NCBI GenBank assembly: GCA_049323275.1
Contig: JBMOOM010000021.1
Location: 62,001 to 126,000 of the forward strand
Length of the DNA: 64,000 bases
From: Taklimakanibacter sp049323275
Lineage (GTDB): Bacteria > Pseudomonadota > Alphaproteobacteria > Rhizobiales > Aestuariivirgaceae
Reading direction: 5' to 3'
The position numbers were made by a program, and so were the translations under genes. Below are positions 25,295 to 34,490 of this stretch, in pieces. Positions within the stretch are counted from its first letter, which is position 1. Each line of letters begins with the position of its first letter. The notes beneath the pieces were generated by a model that saw only the letters and a program-made list of their open reading frames with translations, did not search any database and was not told the origin of the DNA.

Positions 25295-27352
25295 TTAACT
25301 TCGTCTGTCGCGCAGCGCGATCACGGCGCCGAGGACCACGAGCCCGAACAATATGGCGCGCGTCGCATAGGGCAGTGTCGTGCCGGCGAGGAAGGTCTGC
25401 AAGGCGGTGAGCAGCAGGACGCCGCCCAGCATGCCGAGATAATGGCCGCGGCCGCCGGTGATGAGGGCGCCGCCCACCACCACGACGGCGATCGAGGGCA
25501 GCAGATAGTCGTCGCCCATGCCGAGGCTCGCCTGGCCGGAAAAGCCGGTGAGCAGCACGCCGACGAGGCCGGCGCAGAGCGAGGACAGGACATAGACGAG
25601 CACCAGGTGGCGCCCGACGGCGATGCCCGAGAGCTGCGCCGCGCGCACGCCATTGCCGATGCCATAGACGCGCCGGCCGAAAGCGGTGCGTCCCAAAAGC
25701 GCCACGGCGAAGATGACGAAGGCGGCCATGAACAGGACGACGGGTGTAAAGATCCAGATTTTCCCCGTCATGAACCAGCGCAGCATCGGCGAGGAGAAGC
25801 CGTCCGGCGTGCCGTTGGAATAGAGTAGGGCGGCGCCTTGCAGGAGCCCGTTGGTGGCGAGCGTCATCACGATGGGCGACAGGCCGAGAAAGACGATGCC
25901 GAGCCCGTTGATAAGGCCGATGAGGCAGGCGAGCAGCAGCACGGCGGGCAGCGCATAGAGGAGCGCCGTATCGGAGCCTTTCACCATCCCGGCGAGAATG
26001 ATGCCACAGAGGCCGATGGTCCATGGCACCGAAAGATCGAGCCCGCCGGTGAGGATGACCGTGCCTTGGCCCAGAGCGAGGATCGCCAGGAAGGACGACA
26101 GAACGATCAGCGAGTTCCAGTAGCCCGGATTGAGGATCGCATTGCCGAGCCAGAATTGCGTGACCAGCACCACCAGCACGAAGCAGATATAAGCGGGCAG
26201 CGCATAACGCAGCGTCTCGGCGTTGCGGACGAGGAAGGAGGGTAGGGCGCCGGCCGTGAAGGCCTTGCCCGACGGAGTGAGCGCCAGCCTTCGATCCTGT
26301 TGCGGCAATTGCGAGACGAGCGTGCCGGCGCGGCGCGCCTGGAGCCGTGTCTTCAGGGCGCGCAATTGCTGCGCCAGCGTCGAGCTTTCCGAGATCGAGC
26401 CGGCCAGCACCGCGAGGAGCAGGATGGTCGCTTCGGCGATGGTCGAATAATAGGCCGAGATATTGAGGACGAGCAGGATATTGACGACGATCATCAGCAC
26501 ATAGGCCCCGATCGCGCTGCCCAAGGGACCACCGCGTCCGCCGCCGAGCCGGGTGCCGCCGACCACGACGGCGGCGAACATCGACAAGAGCAGCGGATTG
26601 CCGACGAGCGGATCGCCGCTGCCGGTCTGGGCGCTGATGAAGACGCCGGCGAGGCCATAGCAGCCCCCGGCGATCACATAGACGAGGAAACGGGTGAGCA
26701 CGGTCGCCACACCGACCGCCGCCGCCGCCTCCATGTCGCTGCCGACCGCATAGATCGCGGTGCCGAGCCGGGTGTTCTTGAGCCATGCCCACAGCAGCAG
26801 CACGACGCCGATCACCGCGACCGGCATCGGCAGATAGCCCGCGATCGCATCGCCCAGATAGAAGGTGCCGAGCGAGGGCGAGACGAAGCCGCCGGGCTTG
26901 TCCATGATGAGCAGCGTCACGCCCTGGATGATGAACATGGTGGAAAGCGTCACCACGATCGGCTGCAGCCGCAGCACCGCGATGAAGAAGCCGTTGACGG
27001 CGCCGGTCGCCATGCCGATGCCGATGCCGACCGCCGTCCACAGCACGATGCTCGCTTCCATCTGGGCGGGGTCCATCGACTGAGCGAGCACCACATTGAC
27101 GAGCGAGATGACCGCACCCGCCGAAAGATCGAAGCCGCCCGACAAGATGACGATGGTCTGCCCGATGGCGGCGAGCGCCGAGGTGGCGCCGCCGCTCGCC
27201 AGGAACGAGATGTCGAAATAGCTCAAGGGTCCGGCGCTGATCAGGTCGACCACCGCGAGCAGGATGAGGAACACCACCGCCGCGACGGCGACGCCGCGAT
27301 GCTGGGCGAGGAAGCGGCGGGCGGGTGCGGAAGCGACGGCGGTCGAACTCAT
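25295..27352 (-). CDS. Tandem-fused ribose-type ABC permease
   Basis: A 685-residue protein made of two complete RbsC/BPD_transp_2 permease modules in one chain (about 20-325 and 395-680). Each half has its own SGGFDLSAGA or TGGLDLSVPW signature in the third segment and a late GDPLVGN or MGDDYLLPSI motif; the halves are joined by a polar linker (about 330-385, rich in Arg/Gln). The family normally encodes a 320-residue subunit that dimerises, so this gene encodes a fixed heterodimer. The ATPase and binding protein follow at 27576 and 29176. The frame is continuous, so fusion by a lost stop is old or functional. Confidence 0.9.
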   Translation of the reverse strand: MSSTAVASAPARRFLAQHRGVAVAAVVFLILLAVVDLISAGPLSYFDISFLASGGATSALAAIGQTIVILSGGFDLSAGAVISLVNVVLAQSMDPAQMEASIVLWTAVGIGIGMATGAVNGFFIAVLRLQPIVVTLSTMFIIQGVTLLIMDKPGGFVSPSLGTFYLGDAIAGYLPMPVAVIGVVLLLWAWLKNTRLGTAIYAVGSDMEAAAAVGVATVLTRFLVYVIAGGCYGLAGVFISAQTGSGDPLVGNPLLLSMFAAVVVGGTRLGGGRGGPLGSAIGAYVLMIVVNILLVLNISAYYSTIAEATILLLAVLAGSISESSTLAQQLRALKTRLQARRAGTLVSQLPQQDRRLALTPSGKAFTAGALPSFLVRNAETLRYALPAYICFVLVVLVTQFWLGNAILNPGYWNSLIVLSSFLAILALGQGTVILTGGLDLSVPWTIGLCGIILAGMVKGSDTALLYALPAVLLLACLIGLINGLGIVFLGLSPIVMTLATNGLLQGAALLYSNGTPDGFSSPMLRWFMTGKIWIFTPVVLFMAAFVIFAVALLGRTAFGRRVYGIGNGVRAAQLSGIAVGRHLVLVYVLSSLCAGLVGVLLTGFSGQASLGMGDDYLLPSIAVVVVGGALITGGRGHYLGMLGGVLLLTALQTFLAGTTLPYATRAILFGLVVLGAVIALRDRRS

Positions 27353-27404
27353 GCCGCCGCTCCCAGTGTCGAATGAGCAGGGTTGGAAGAGGTGGGGCCT
27401 CTCC

Positions 27405-27560
27405 TATTTTCCCCCTCTCCCGTCCGCAGGATGGGAGAGGGTGCCCGATAGGGCGGGTGAGGGCTCTTTTGATCGCACTGATAGTTTGAGAAAAGAGCCC
27501 TCATCCGGCCTTCGGCCACCTTCTCCCATTGCTTCGCAACGGGCGAAGGGGAAACCTGGG
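27405..27560. repeat. Palindromic intergenic repeat between ABC permease and ATPase
   Basis: Inverted arms GAGGGCTCTTTT (27459-27470) and AAAAGAGCCCTC (27491-27502) form a perfect 12-bp stem with a 20-base loop. The flanks CTCTCCCGTCCGCAGG...GGGAGAGG also pair. CTCCCATTGCTTCGCAA is shared with the 2691-2845 element. It sits, as there, in the gap between a permease and an ATPase gene of one ABC operon. Confidence 0.75.
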
Positions 27561-27575
27561 AACTTTCACATAAGT

Positions 27576-29126
27576 TCATGCCGCCGCTCCCGCCGCCGCT
27601 TGCTCCTCATGGCCGAGCGCCGGGCGCATGATGGCGCCTTCGCTGAGGCGGTGGCCGTCGATCTCGGCGACGATCCGGCCGCCATAGAGCACCAGCACCC
27701 GGTCGCAGAGATGGACCAGCTCCGGCACTTCGGTCGAATGGAACAGGATGGCGCCGCCTTTGTTGGTGAAGTCGCGCATCATCACATAGAGCTCGTGCTT
27801 GGTGCCGACATCGATGCCGCGCGTCGGATCGAAGAGGAGCAGGATGCGGCTCTGGGCGACGAGCCATTTCGAGATGGCGATCTTCTGCTGATTGCCGCCG
27901 GAGAAGGCGCCGGCCCGGGTCCACAGAGCGCGCTCATCGACCTCGACGGTCGCGAAGGCCTGGCGCACCGCATCGGCTTCGGCCTGCTTGTCGATGAGGC
28001 CGAAACGCTGGAAGCGCTCGATCACCGGGACCGAGGCATTGGTGCGGCCCGAGAGCTTCAGGAACAGCCCTTCGGTCTTGCGGTCTTCCGGCACGAAGCC
28101 GATGGCGATATTGGGCCGCATCGCATCGACGGGCGAGGTGATGCTCGCCGGGCGTCCATCGACCTCGATGCCGCCGGCCTTGATCTCGGCCATGCCGAAG
28201 CAGGCGAGGAAGAGGTCGAGCTGGCCCATGCCCTGTAAGCCGGCGATGCCGAGGATCTCGCCCTGGCGCAGATCGAAGCTTGCTTGCTCGAGCCTGTCGC
28301 CGGCCTTGAGATTGCGCGTCGAGAGAACCGGCGCGCCGAAGACGGATGGATCGCTCGGCCGTTCGGGAAAGGTCTGGGCGATCGAGCGGCCGACGATCTT
28401 CTCGATGACGTCATTGTCGGAGAAGGAGGCGACCGCGCCGGTCATGATGTGCTGGCCGTTGCGCAGGATGGTGAGATGATCGCAGAAGGCGCGCACCTCG
28501 CGCATGCGGTGCGAGATGAAGACGATGGTCTTGCCGCGCGCTTTCAGCTTGGCGATCAGCTCGCCGAGCCAGGTGACGTCGGCGCCCGACAAGGTCGAGG
28601 TCGGCTCGTCGAGCAGCAATATGCCGGGATCGCGATAGGTGGCGCGGGCGATCTCGATCTTCTGCTGAAGGGCGAGATCGAGCTCGCCCGTCTCGGCGTC
28701 GAGATCGATGTCGAAGCCGATCCTGTCGAGATGCGCGCGGATTTTGGCGCGCGCCGCCTTGCGCCGGATCAGACCCGACAGGCCGGCCGGCGCATAGGGC
28801 AGCATCATATTGTCGAGCACCGGGAGGTCGGGCACCAGCGTCATTTCCTGGAATGCCGTCTGGATGCCGTGGCGATGAGAGGCGCGGGGCGAGGAGAGCT
28901 GAGCCGCTTGGCCGGCGATTTCGATATGGCCGCTATCAGGCTGCACGAGTCCCGACAACAGTTTGACCAGCGTCGACTTGCCGGCGCCGTTCTCGCCCAG
29001 AAGCGCATGCACGCTGCCGGCCTTGATGTCGAAGGACACGTCGTTGACGGCGACCGTCGGGCCGAAGGCCTTGCGCAGGCCCTTGACGCTGACCGCGAGT
29101 TTTTCGCTGTTCATCGGCTCGATCAT
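27576..29126 (-). CDS. Sugar ABC transporter ATPase (RbsA-like)
   Basis: A 516-residue double-NBD ATPase. The first domain has Walker A GENGAGKST and Walker B LLLDEPTST; its signature region, ELDLALQQKIEIARA, is divergent from LSGGQ. The second has the degenerate GIAGLQGMGQ, SGGNQQKIAISKWL and LLLFDPTRGIDVG, as is normal for RbsA/MglA. ATG 29114 (MNSEKLAV) is an alternative start. It energises the fused permease for sugar uptake. Confidence 0.92.
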   Translation of the reverse strand: MIEPMNSEKLAVSVKGLRKAFGPTVAVNDVSFDIKAGSVHALLGENGAGKSTLVKLLSGLVQPDSGHIEIAGQAAQLSSPRASHRHGIQTAFQEMTLVPDLPVLDNMMLPYAPAGLSGLIRRKAARAKIRAHLDRIGFDIDLDAETGELDLALQQKIEIARATYRDPGILLLDEPTSTLSGADVTWLGELIAKLKARGKTIVFISHRMREVRAFCDHLTILRNGQHIMTGAVASFSDNDVIEKIVGRSIAQTFPERPSDPSVFGAPVLSTRNLKAGDRLEQASFDLRQGEILGIAGLQGMGQLDLFLACFGMAEIKAGGIEVDGRPASITSPVDAMRPNIAIGFVPEDRKTEGLFLKLSGRTNASVPVIERFQRFGLIDKQAEADAVRQAFATVEVDERALWTRAGAFSGGNQQKIAISKWLVAQSRILLLFDPTRGIDVGTKHELYVMMRDFTNKGGAILFHSTEVPELVHLCDRVLVLYGGRIVAEIDGHRLSEGAIMRPALGHEEQAAAGAAA

Positions 29127-29175
29127 GAAGCGGAAAAGGTCCGCGCGGCAAACCGACGCCGCCGCGCGGGGAAAA

Positions 29176-30312
29176 TCAGTTTTCCGGCTGGCCGACCAGC
29201 GCGGCGTTCAGGCCGATCTCGGGCGTCTCGGCCGAGAAGATCGAGGCGAACCAGCCCGGATTGGACACGAGCGACGGCAGGAAGACGTTGCAGCCGTCCT
29301 TCATTTCCTGCCAGGTGCCTTCCTTGCAGAGCTTCACCGTATCGTTGGTGACGACCGGGAGCGGCAGGACGGTCTTTTTCGGCACGTCCTTGCCTTCGAG
29401 CGCCTGCACCGCGAGCTTGAGGGCGAGACCGCCGGAATAGGGGGGCGAGGCATAGGAGATGCGCGGCGCGCCGAGCGGCGCATAGGGACTCGCCGCACCT
29501 TCGACCTCGGTGCCGGCCGGCAGCATCTGGATGCGCCCGCCATTCGAGCCCTCACCGGCGCAGGGCAGCAGCTGCTCCGCCGTCTTGCCGGCCTCGAGCT
29601 GCATGGCGTTCGCGGTGTAGCAGCCCGCCTGCATCCACAGGCCGCTGATCTGGTCCCAGTTCCGGGTCGCGGTGATCTTCGAGAGTTCGGTGCGCGCCAC
29701 GGCCTGGCTCCACATGCCGACCGCCTCGCCGACGATCTTGATGTCGGGATGCTTGGCGAAGACTTCCTTGGCCGCCTTGGTGCGCAGATTGTCGACCGAG
29801 GTGCCGGGCACGCCGGTGACGAGGACGATGTCGCCCTTGCCATTGAGCTTCTTGACCAGCCATTCGGCGGTCACGCGGCCGGCCTCTTCCTGGTCGATCG
29901 AGATATTGTAGGCGCAGGGCTCGGTGATTTCCGCGTCATAGGCGAAGACCTTCACGCCCTTGTCGCAGGCATTCTTGACCACCTGATTTAGGGCGGTCGG
30001 CGAGATCGGGAAGATCACGATCGCTTGGGCGCCGGCCTGGACCATGGCGTTGATCTGCTGGATCTGGCGCTGCGCATTGGGACCGGCCACCTGCACCTGC
30101 AGGTCTACCTTGTCGGCGAGGCTCTTATGCGCCGCCATCGCCTTGACCATATTGGCGGCTTCCGCCTGCCAGTCATTGCCGATGAAGCTCATGCTGAGGA
30201 AGATCTTGAACTTCTCGGCGGCCTGCGCTCCGCTCGCGGTCATGCCGCTGATGAGGCTGGCGGCGAGGGCCGTGCCGAGGGCAAGTGTCTTGAGACGGGC
30301 AGAAATCTTCAT
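29176..30312 (-). CDS. Sugar ABC transporter substrate-binding protein (RbsB-like)
   Basis: A 378-residue periplasmic protein. The signal peptide MKISARLKTLALGTALAASL ends at AQAAEKFKI. The type 1 fold shows FLSMSFIGNDWQAEAANMVKAM and VQAGAQAIVIFPISPTAL, as in ribose/xylose-type binding proteins; it has extra cysteines (for example GCYTANA, PCAGEG), possibly disulfides. The start is ATG 30312, eight bases after GGGAGG. It heads the leftward operon and diverges from the GntR regulator at 30510. Confidence 0.93.
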   Translation of the reverse strand: MKISARLKTLALGTALAASLISGMTASGAQAAEKFKIFLSMSFIGNDWQAEAANMVKAMAAHKSLADKVDLQVQVAGPNAQRQIQQINAMVQAGAQAIVIFPISPTALNQVVKNACDKGVKVFAYDAEITEPCAYNISIDQEEAGRVTAEWLVKKLNGKGDIVLVTGVPGTSVDNLRTKAAKEVFAKHPDIKIVGEAVGMWSQAVARTELSKITATRNWDQISGLWMQAGCYTANAMQLEAGKTAEQLLPCAGEGSNGGRIQMLPAGTEVEGAASPYAPLGAPRISYASPPYSGGLALKLAVQALEGKDVPKKTVLPLPVVTNDTVKLCKEGTWQEMKDGCNVFLPSLVSNPGWFASIFSAETPEIGLNAALVGQPEN

Positions 30313-30391
30313 ATCGTTAACCTCCCATGGTTGATGTCGTGTGCCGGTTTGTTGTCTTGTTCCGGGCGAGAGGGCGGATAATTTCCTTGTT

Positions 30392-30406
30392 TTGATCAAA
30401 GATCAA
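30392..30406. promoter_or_regulatory. Palindrome TTGATC-AAA-GATCAA, candidate GntR operator
   Basis: A perfect six-base inverted repeat with a three-base spacer in the 198-bp gap between the sugar operon (start 30312) and the GntR gene (start 30510). GntR/FadR-type regulators commonly bind short palindromes in such divergent gaps. No other site competes in this gap; the assignment is by position and symmetry. Confidence 0.5.
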
Positions 30407-30509
30407 TGATTAATTTTAGGGTGAAAGTCCCAGGCTCTTGCGGCGCGGCCGATTCAGCTTGAAAGAGCAGGTGAAAATCACCGGGGCGGCGGGGACTTCA
30501 GAGACGAAA

Positions 30510-31193
30510 ATGACAGGCGTGCCGAAAACCAAGACCAGCCTGAAAGTGGTGCCGCTCAGCCGCGAGACCTTGCAGGATCGCGTCTATCGCCGGGTCTGCG
30601 ACCTCATTCTCGACGGTGAGATCGCCCCCGGCCAGCTGGTGACGATCCAGTCGCTGGCCGACGCCTGCGAGGTGAGCCACATGCCGGTGCGCGAGGCGCT
30701 GAAGCGGCTCACCGCCGCCAATGCGCTGACCGTCGTCTCCGGCCGCTCGATCGGCATTCCGCCGTTGAATCGCGCCAGCCTCATGGATCTGCGCAATGTG
30801 CGCGTCGAGGTCGAGGCGATCGCCGCCATCTGGGCCTGCCGCAACATCACCGATGCAGAACTCGAAGAGCTGGGCGAGGTCTATGATCGCCTGACGGCGG
30901 CCAATGCGACGGGCGACGCGCGCGCCTTCCTGCGCGCCAATCACAATTTCCACTTCACCCTCTATCGCGCCGCGCGCTCGGAAACGCTCCTCACCATCAT
31001 CGAGAAGCTCTGGCTGCAGATCAGCCCCTATTTCAACCTGCTGCGCGGCTCGGGAAATTACATCGTCTCCAACACGCATCACCAGGCGATGGTCGATGCG
31101 CTGAAGGCCCGCGACGAAAAACGCGTCGCCGATGCGGTGCGCGCCGATATCGACGACGCCTATGAGGTGCTGCTCGACCTGGTGGCGCCCTAA
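30510..31193 (+). CDS. GntR-family regulator (FadR/FCD type)
   Basis: A 227-residue regulator. The N-terminal winged HTH (LQDRVYRRVCDLILDGEIAPGQ...SLADACEVSHMPVREALKRL) is followed by an all-helical FCD ligand domain (RVEVEAIAAIWACRN, FHFTLYRAA). The ATG at 30510 is taken, since upstream in-frame TTG/GTG starts lack a ribosome site. It is divergent from the sugar-acid operon and is its probable effector-responsive repressor. Its stop overlaps the convergent nadC stop by three bases. Confidence 0.9.
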   Translation: MTGVPKTKTSLKVVPLSRETLQDRVYRRVCDLILDGEIAPGQLVTIQSLADACEVSHMPVREALKRLTAANALTVVSGRSIGIPPLNRASLMDLRNVRVEVEAIAAIWACRNITDAELEELGEVYDRLTAANATGDARAFLRANHNFHFTLYRAARSETLLTIIEKLWLQISPYFNLLRGSGNYIVSNTHHQAMVDALKARDEKRVADAVRADIDDAYEVLLDLVAP

Positions 31194-32026
31194 GCGGCGA
31201 AATCCAAGCCGATATCGAGCGCAGGCGCGCTGTGGGTCAGCCAGCCGACGGAGATCAGGTCGACGCCGCTTGCCGCGATCGCGGCGACCGTCTCGCGCCT
31301 GACGTTGCCCGAGGCTTCGGCGAGGCAGCGGCCATCGATCATCCTTACCGCTTCAGCGAGCGTGGCGGGCGGCATGTTGTCGAGCAGCACCACATCCACC
31401 TCGAGCGTGAGGACGTCTTCCAATTGCGCCAGCGTGTCGACCTCGATCTCGATCTTGGTCAGGTGCCCCGCATGCCGCCGCGCCTTCTCGATCGCCGGCT
31501 TGACGCCGCCGGCAATCGCGATGTGATTGTCCTTGATCAGCACCGCGTCGTCGAGGCCGAAACGGTGATTGCCGCCGCCGCCCAGGCGCACCGCCTGTTT
31601 CTCGAGCGCCCGGAGACCGGGCGTCGTCTTGCGGGTGCAGACGATACGCGCTTTGTGGCCCTTGATCGCCTCGCTCAATTCGGCCGTGGCGGTGGCGATG
31701 CCGCTCATGCGGCACATGAAGTTGAGCGCCGTGCGTTCGCCGGTGAGCAGCGCCCGGGCCTTGCCCGACAGGGTGGCGATCGTCCCGCCGGCCGCGACCT
31801 TGGCGCCATCCGGACATTCGATCCTAATCGCCATGTCGGGATCGAGCAGGCGGAACGTATGGATTGCGACATCGAGCCCGGCAACCATGCCGGCCTTGCG
31901 CGCGACGAATGCGGCGCCGGCTTGCCGGTCTTCCGGCACGATGGCGTCGGTGGTGACGTCGCCGGCAAGGCCCAGATCCTCGCGCAAGGTGGCGCGGACG
32001 AGATCGTCATAAAGAAGCGGCATCAT
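31190..32026 (-). CDS. nadC: Nicotinate-nucleotide pyrophosphorylase (quinolinate phosphoribosyltransferase)
   Basis: A 278-residue enzyme that makes nicotinate mononucleotide from quinolinate and PRPP. Conserved blocks are REDLGLAGDVTTDAI, CTRKTTPGLRALEKQAVRLGGGGNHRFGL, and VLLDNM. Two adjacent ATGs occur; the first (32026) overlaps the nadB stop as ATGA. It is the last gene of the nadA-nadB-nadC operon. Convergent with the GntR gene at its 3' end. Confidence 0.96.
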   Translation of the reverse strand: MMPLLYDDLVRATLREDLGLAGDVTTDAIVPEDRQAGAAFVARKAGMVAGLDVAIHTFRLLDPDMAIRIECPDGAKVAAGGTIATLSGKARALLTGERTALNFMCRMSGIATATAELSEAIKGHKARIVCTRKTTPGLRALEKQAVRLGGGGNHRFGLDDAVLIKDNHIAIAGGVKPAIEKARRHAGHLTKIEIEVDTLAQLEDVLTLEVDVVLLDNMPPATLAEAVRMIDGRCLAEASGNVRRETVAAIAASGVDLISVGWLTHSAPALDIGLDFAA

Positions 32027-33513
32027 GACTGCACCTGGCGCAGGGATGGAGAAGGGTCGAGCACTTCGCCGCAAGTGAGCATCGATCGCGCGGCGACAGT
32101 GGATTTCTGCGGGAAGTCGGTCCGATAATGCGCGCCGCGGCTTTCTTCGCGCGCGAGCGCGGCATGGGCGATCATCAGGCCGATGAGGGCCGGATCGGCG
32201 CCCTTGCCTTCGGCGAGGGGACGCAAGGCGGTGATGGCGGCGCGCAGTCCGGCCTCGTCGCGCGTCACGCCCAGATGCCGCGACAGAACCGGACGCACCA
32301 GCGATGGATCCGATGGCGGAGGCAGCTCCTGCAGGCGCGGTTTGCGCAGACGCTTCGCCATGATGCCCGACAGATCTTCGCCGGCGCGCAGGCCGGTGAC
32401 CACGGCTTCGGTGAGTGAGTTGCTGGCGAGGCGGTTGGCGCCGTGGAGGCCGGTGCTGGCGACTTCGCCCGCCGCCCACAGGCCTGCGACCGAGCTGCGA
32501 CCCGAACGGTCTACCGCGACGCCGCCCATATGATAGTGCACGGCCGGCCGCACCGGCAGGGGATCGGTTGCGGGATCGATGCCATTGGCGCGGCAGGCGG
32601 CGGTGATCACCGGGAAATGCCGGGCGAAGTCTGCGCCGAGGCACGCGCGGGCATCGAGGAAGACGCGTCTGCCCTGCTGGAGATGATTCCAGATGGCGCG
32701 CGCCACGACATCGCGGGGTTCGAGCTCGCCGCCGAGCCTTTCGCCGGTCTCATCGACCAGGATCGCGCCTTCGCCGCGCACCGCCTCGCTGATGAGCGGC
32801 ATGGGCCGCTGGGCGCTGTCGAGCGCGGTCGGGTGGTACTGGATGAATTCGAGATCGGCCAGCACCGCCCCGGCGCGCGCCGCGAGCGCCAGGCCCTGGC
32901 CGAAGCTGCCGAGAGGATTGGTGCTGTCGAGGAACAGGCCGCCAATGCCGCCGGTCGCCAGGACCACGCGGTCGGTGACGATATGGACGGCGCCGGCGTC
33001 ACCCCGCGCCAGAATGCCGGTGATGGCGCCATCCTCGGTGAGGAGGCGGCGCGCTTCGAGTCTCTCGAGCAGCGTGATCGACGGCGTGCACCTGACCGCT
33101 TGCGCGAGCGCCCGCATGACCTCGCGGCCCGCGCCGTCGCCCTGCGCATGCACGATGCGCCGGCGGCCATGGGCCGCTTCGAGGCCGAGGCCCGGATCGA
33201 AGCGGGCGCCGTGACGGACCAATGTCTCGATCGCCTCGGGCGCCGCCGCGAGAATGTCGCGCACCACATGCGGATCGCACAGGCCGTCGCCGGCGGCGAG
33301 CGTGTCGCCGACGTGAAGATCGACGCTGTCGTCGGGGCCCAGGCTCGCCGCGAGGCCGCCTTGCGCCCACACGCTCGAGGCCTCCGAGCCGATCGGCGCT
33401 TTCGACAGCAGCAGGACCGGCTGCGGCGCGAGCTGCAGCGCCGTCATCAGCCCGGCGACGCCGCCGCCGATGATGACCGGGCGGCCCGACAGATGAAAGA
33501 TCTCGGCGCTCAT
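32023..33513 (-). CDS. nadB: L-aspartate oxidase
   Basis: A 496-residue FAD enzyme that oxidises L-aspartate to iminoaspartate, the first step of de novo NAD synthesis. The N-terminal FAD motif is VIIGGGVAGLMTAL, followed by SSVWAQGGLAAS, GGIGGLF and HYHMGGVAVDRSGRSS, and the C-terminal ASNSLTEAVV. ATG 33513 overlaps the nadA stop by four bases; the frame upstream continues into nadA and is rejected. Confidence 0.96.
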   Translation of the reverse strand: MSAEIFHLSGRPVIIGGGVAGLMTALQLAPQPVLLLSKAPIGSEASSVWAQGGLAASLGPDDSVDLHVGDTLAAGDGLCDPHVVRDILAAAPEAIETLVRHGARFDPGLGLEAAHGRRRIVHAQGDGAGREVMRALAQAVRCTPSITLLERLEARRLLTEDGAITGILARGDAGAVHIVTDRVVLATGGIGGLFLDSTNPLGSFGQGLALAARAGAVLADLEFIQYHPTALDSAQRPMPLISEAVRGEGAILVDETGERLGGELEPRDVVARAIWNHLQQGRRVFLDARACLGADFARHFPVITAACRANGIDPATDPLPVRPAVHYHMGGVAVDRSGRSSVAGLWAAGEVASTGLHGANRLASNSLTEAVVTGLRAGEDLSGIMAKRLRKPRLQELPPPSDPSLVRPVLSRHLGVTRDEAGLRAAITALRPLAEGKGADPALIGLMIAHAALAREESRGAHYRTDFPQKSTVAARSMLTCGEVLDPSPSLRQVQS

Positions 33514-34484
33514 ATTGCGAGCATCCTTTCGACGGCGAGACGCGCCTTGCGGGCGACGGCGGGATCGATCGTCACCACATGCCGGTTGTGCTCCAGCGCC
33601 TGGCGGATGTTCTTGAGCGTGATCCGCTTCATATGCGGACAGAGATTGCAGGGCCGGACGAATTCGACCTCGGGATGGCTGACGGCGATATTGTCGCTCA
33701 TCGAGCATTCGGTGAGGAGCGCCACGCGCGCCGGCCTGCTTCTGCCGACATAATCCGACAGCACCGCGGTCGAGCCGGAGAAGTCGGCTTCCTTCACCAC
33801 CTCGGGCGGGCACTCGGGATGCGCCAGCACGACGACCCCCGGATGCGCCTGGCGCACGTCGCGCACATCGGCGGCGGTGAAGCGCTCATGCACCTCGCAG
33901 CGCCCCTTCCAGGTGATGATCTCGACATCGGTCTCGGCCGCGATATTGCGGGCGAGATATTCGTCCGGGATCATGATCACCCGTTTCACGCCGAGCGATT
34001 CGACGACCTTGCGGGCGTTGCCGGAGGTGCAGCAGATATCCGATTCCGCTTTGACGGCGGCCGAGGTGTTCACATAGGTGACGACCGGCACGCCGGGATG
34101 GCGGGCGCGCAGGAGCCGGACATCTTCCGCCGTGATCGATTCGGCGAGCGAGCAGCCGGCTTCCAAGTCGGGGATGAGCACCGTTTTCTCCGGATTGAGC
34201 AGCTTCGCCGTCTCGGCCATGAAATGCACCCCGGCCAGGACGATCACCTCCGCCTCGGTCGTCATCGCGAGGCGCGCCAGAGCCAGGCTGTCGCCAACGA
34301 GATCGGCGACGCAGTGATAGATTTCCGGCGTCTGGTAATTATGGGCGAGGATCACGGCCTTGCGTTGCCGCTTGAGGGTGAGGATCGCATCGATGTCGTC
34401 GGCGAAGACCGGCCACTCGACGGCCGGGATGAAGTGGCGGACACGGTCGTGGAGATGGGCGGTACGGGCGAGGGCGGATGGCAT
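33510..34484 (-). CDS. nadA: Quinolinate synthase
   Basis: A 324-residue [4Fe-4S] enzyme that condenses iminoaspartate with dihydroxyacetone phosphate to quinolinate. Typical blocks are ILAHNYQTPEIYH, DLEAGCSLAES, CCTSGNARKV and RPCNLCPHMKRITL, which provide the three cluster cysteines. ATG 34484 lies seven bases below the proximal NrtR-like operator. The first gene of the NAD operon. Confidence 0.97.
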   Translation of the reverse strand: MPSALARTAHLHDRVRHFIPAVEWPVFADDIDAILTLKRQRKAVILAHNYQTPEIYHCVADLVGDSLALARLAMTTEAEVIVLAGVHFMAETAKLLNPEKTVLIPDLEAGCSLAESITAEDVRLLRARHPGVPVVTYVNTSAAVKAESDICCTSGNARKVVESLGVKRVIMIPDEYLARNIAAETDVEIITWKGRCEVHERFTAADVRDVRQAHPGVVVLAHPECPPEVVKEADFSGSTAVLSDYVGRSRPARVALLTECSMSDNIAVSHPEVEFVRPCNLCPHMKRITLKNIRQALEHNRHVVTIDPAVARKARLAVERMLAI

Positions 34485-34490
34485 ATTATA

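Noticed and set aside
25281..27041. A 586-codon frame opposite in phase to the fused permease
   Set aside because: It is a high-GC shadow rich in Arg and His with no conserved motif, while the other frame encodes two clear permeases.
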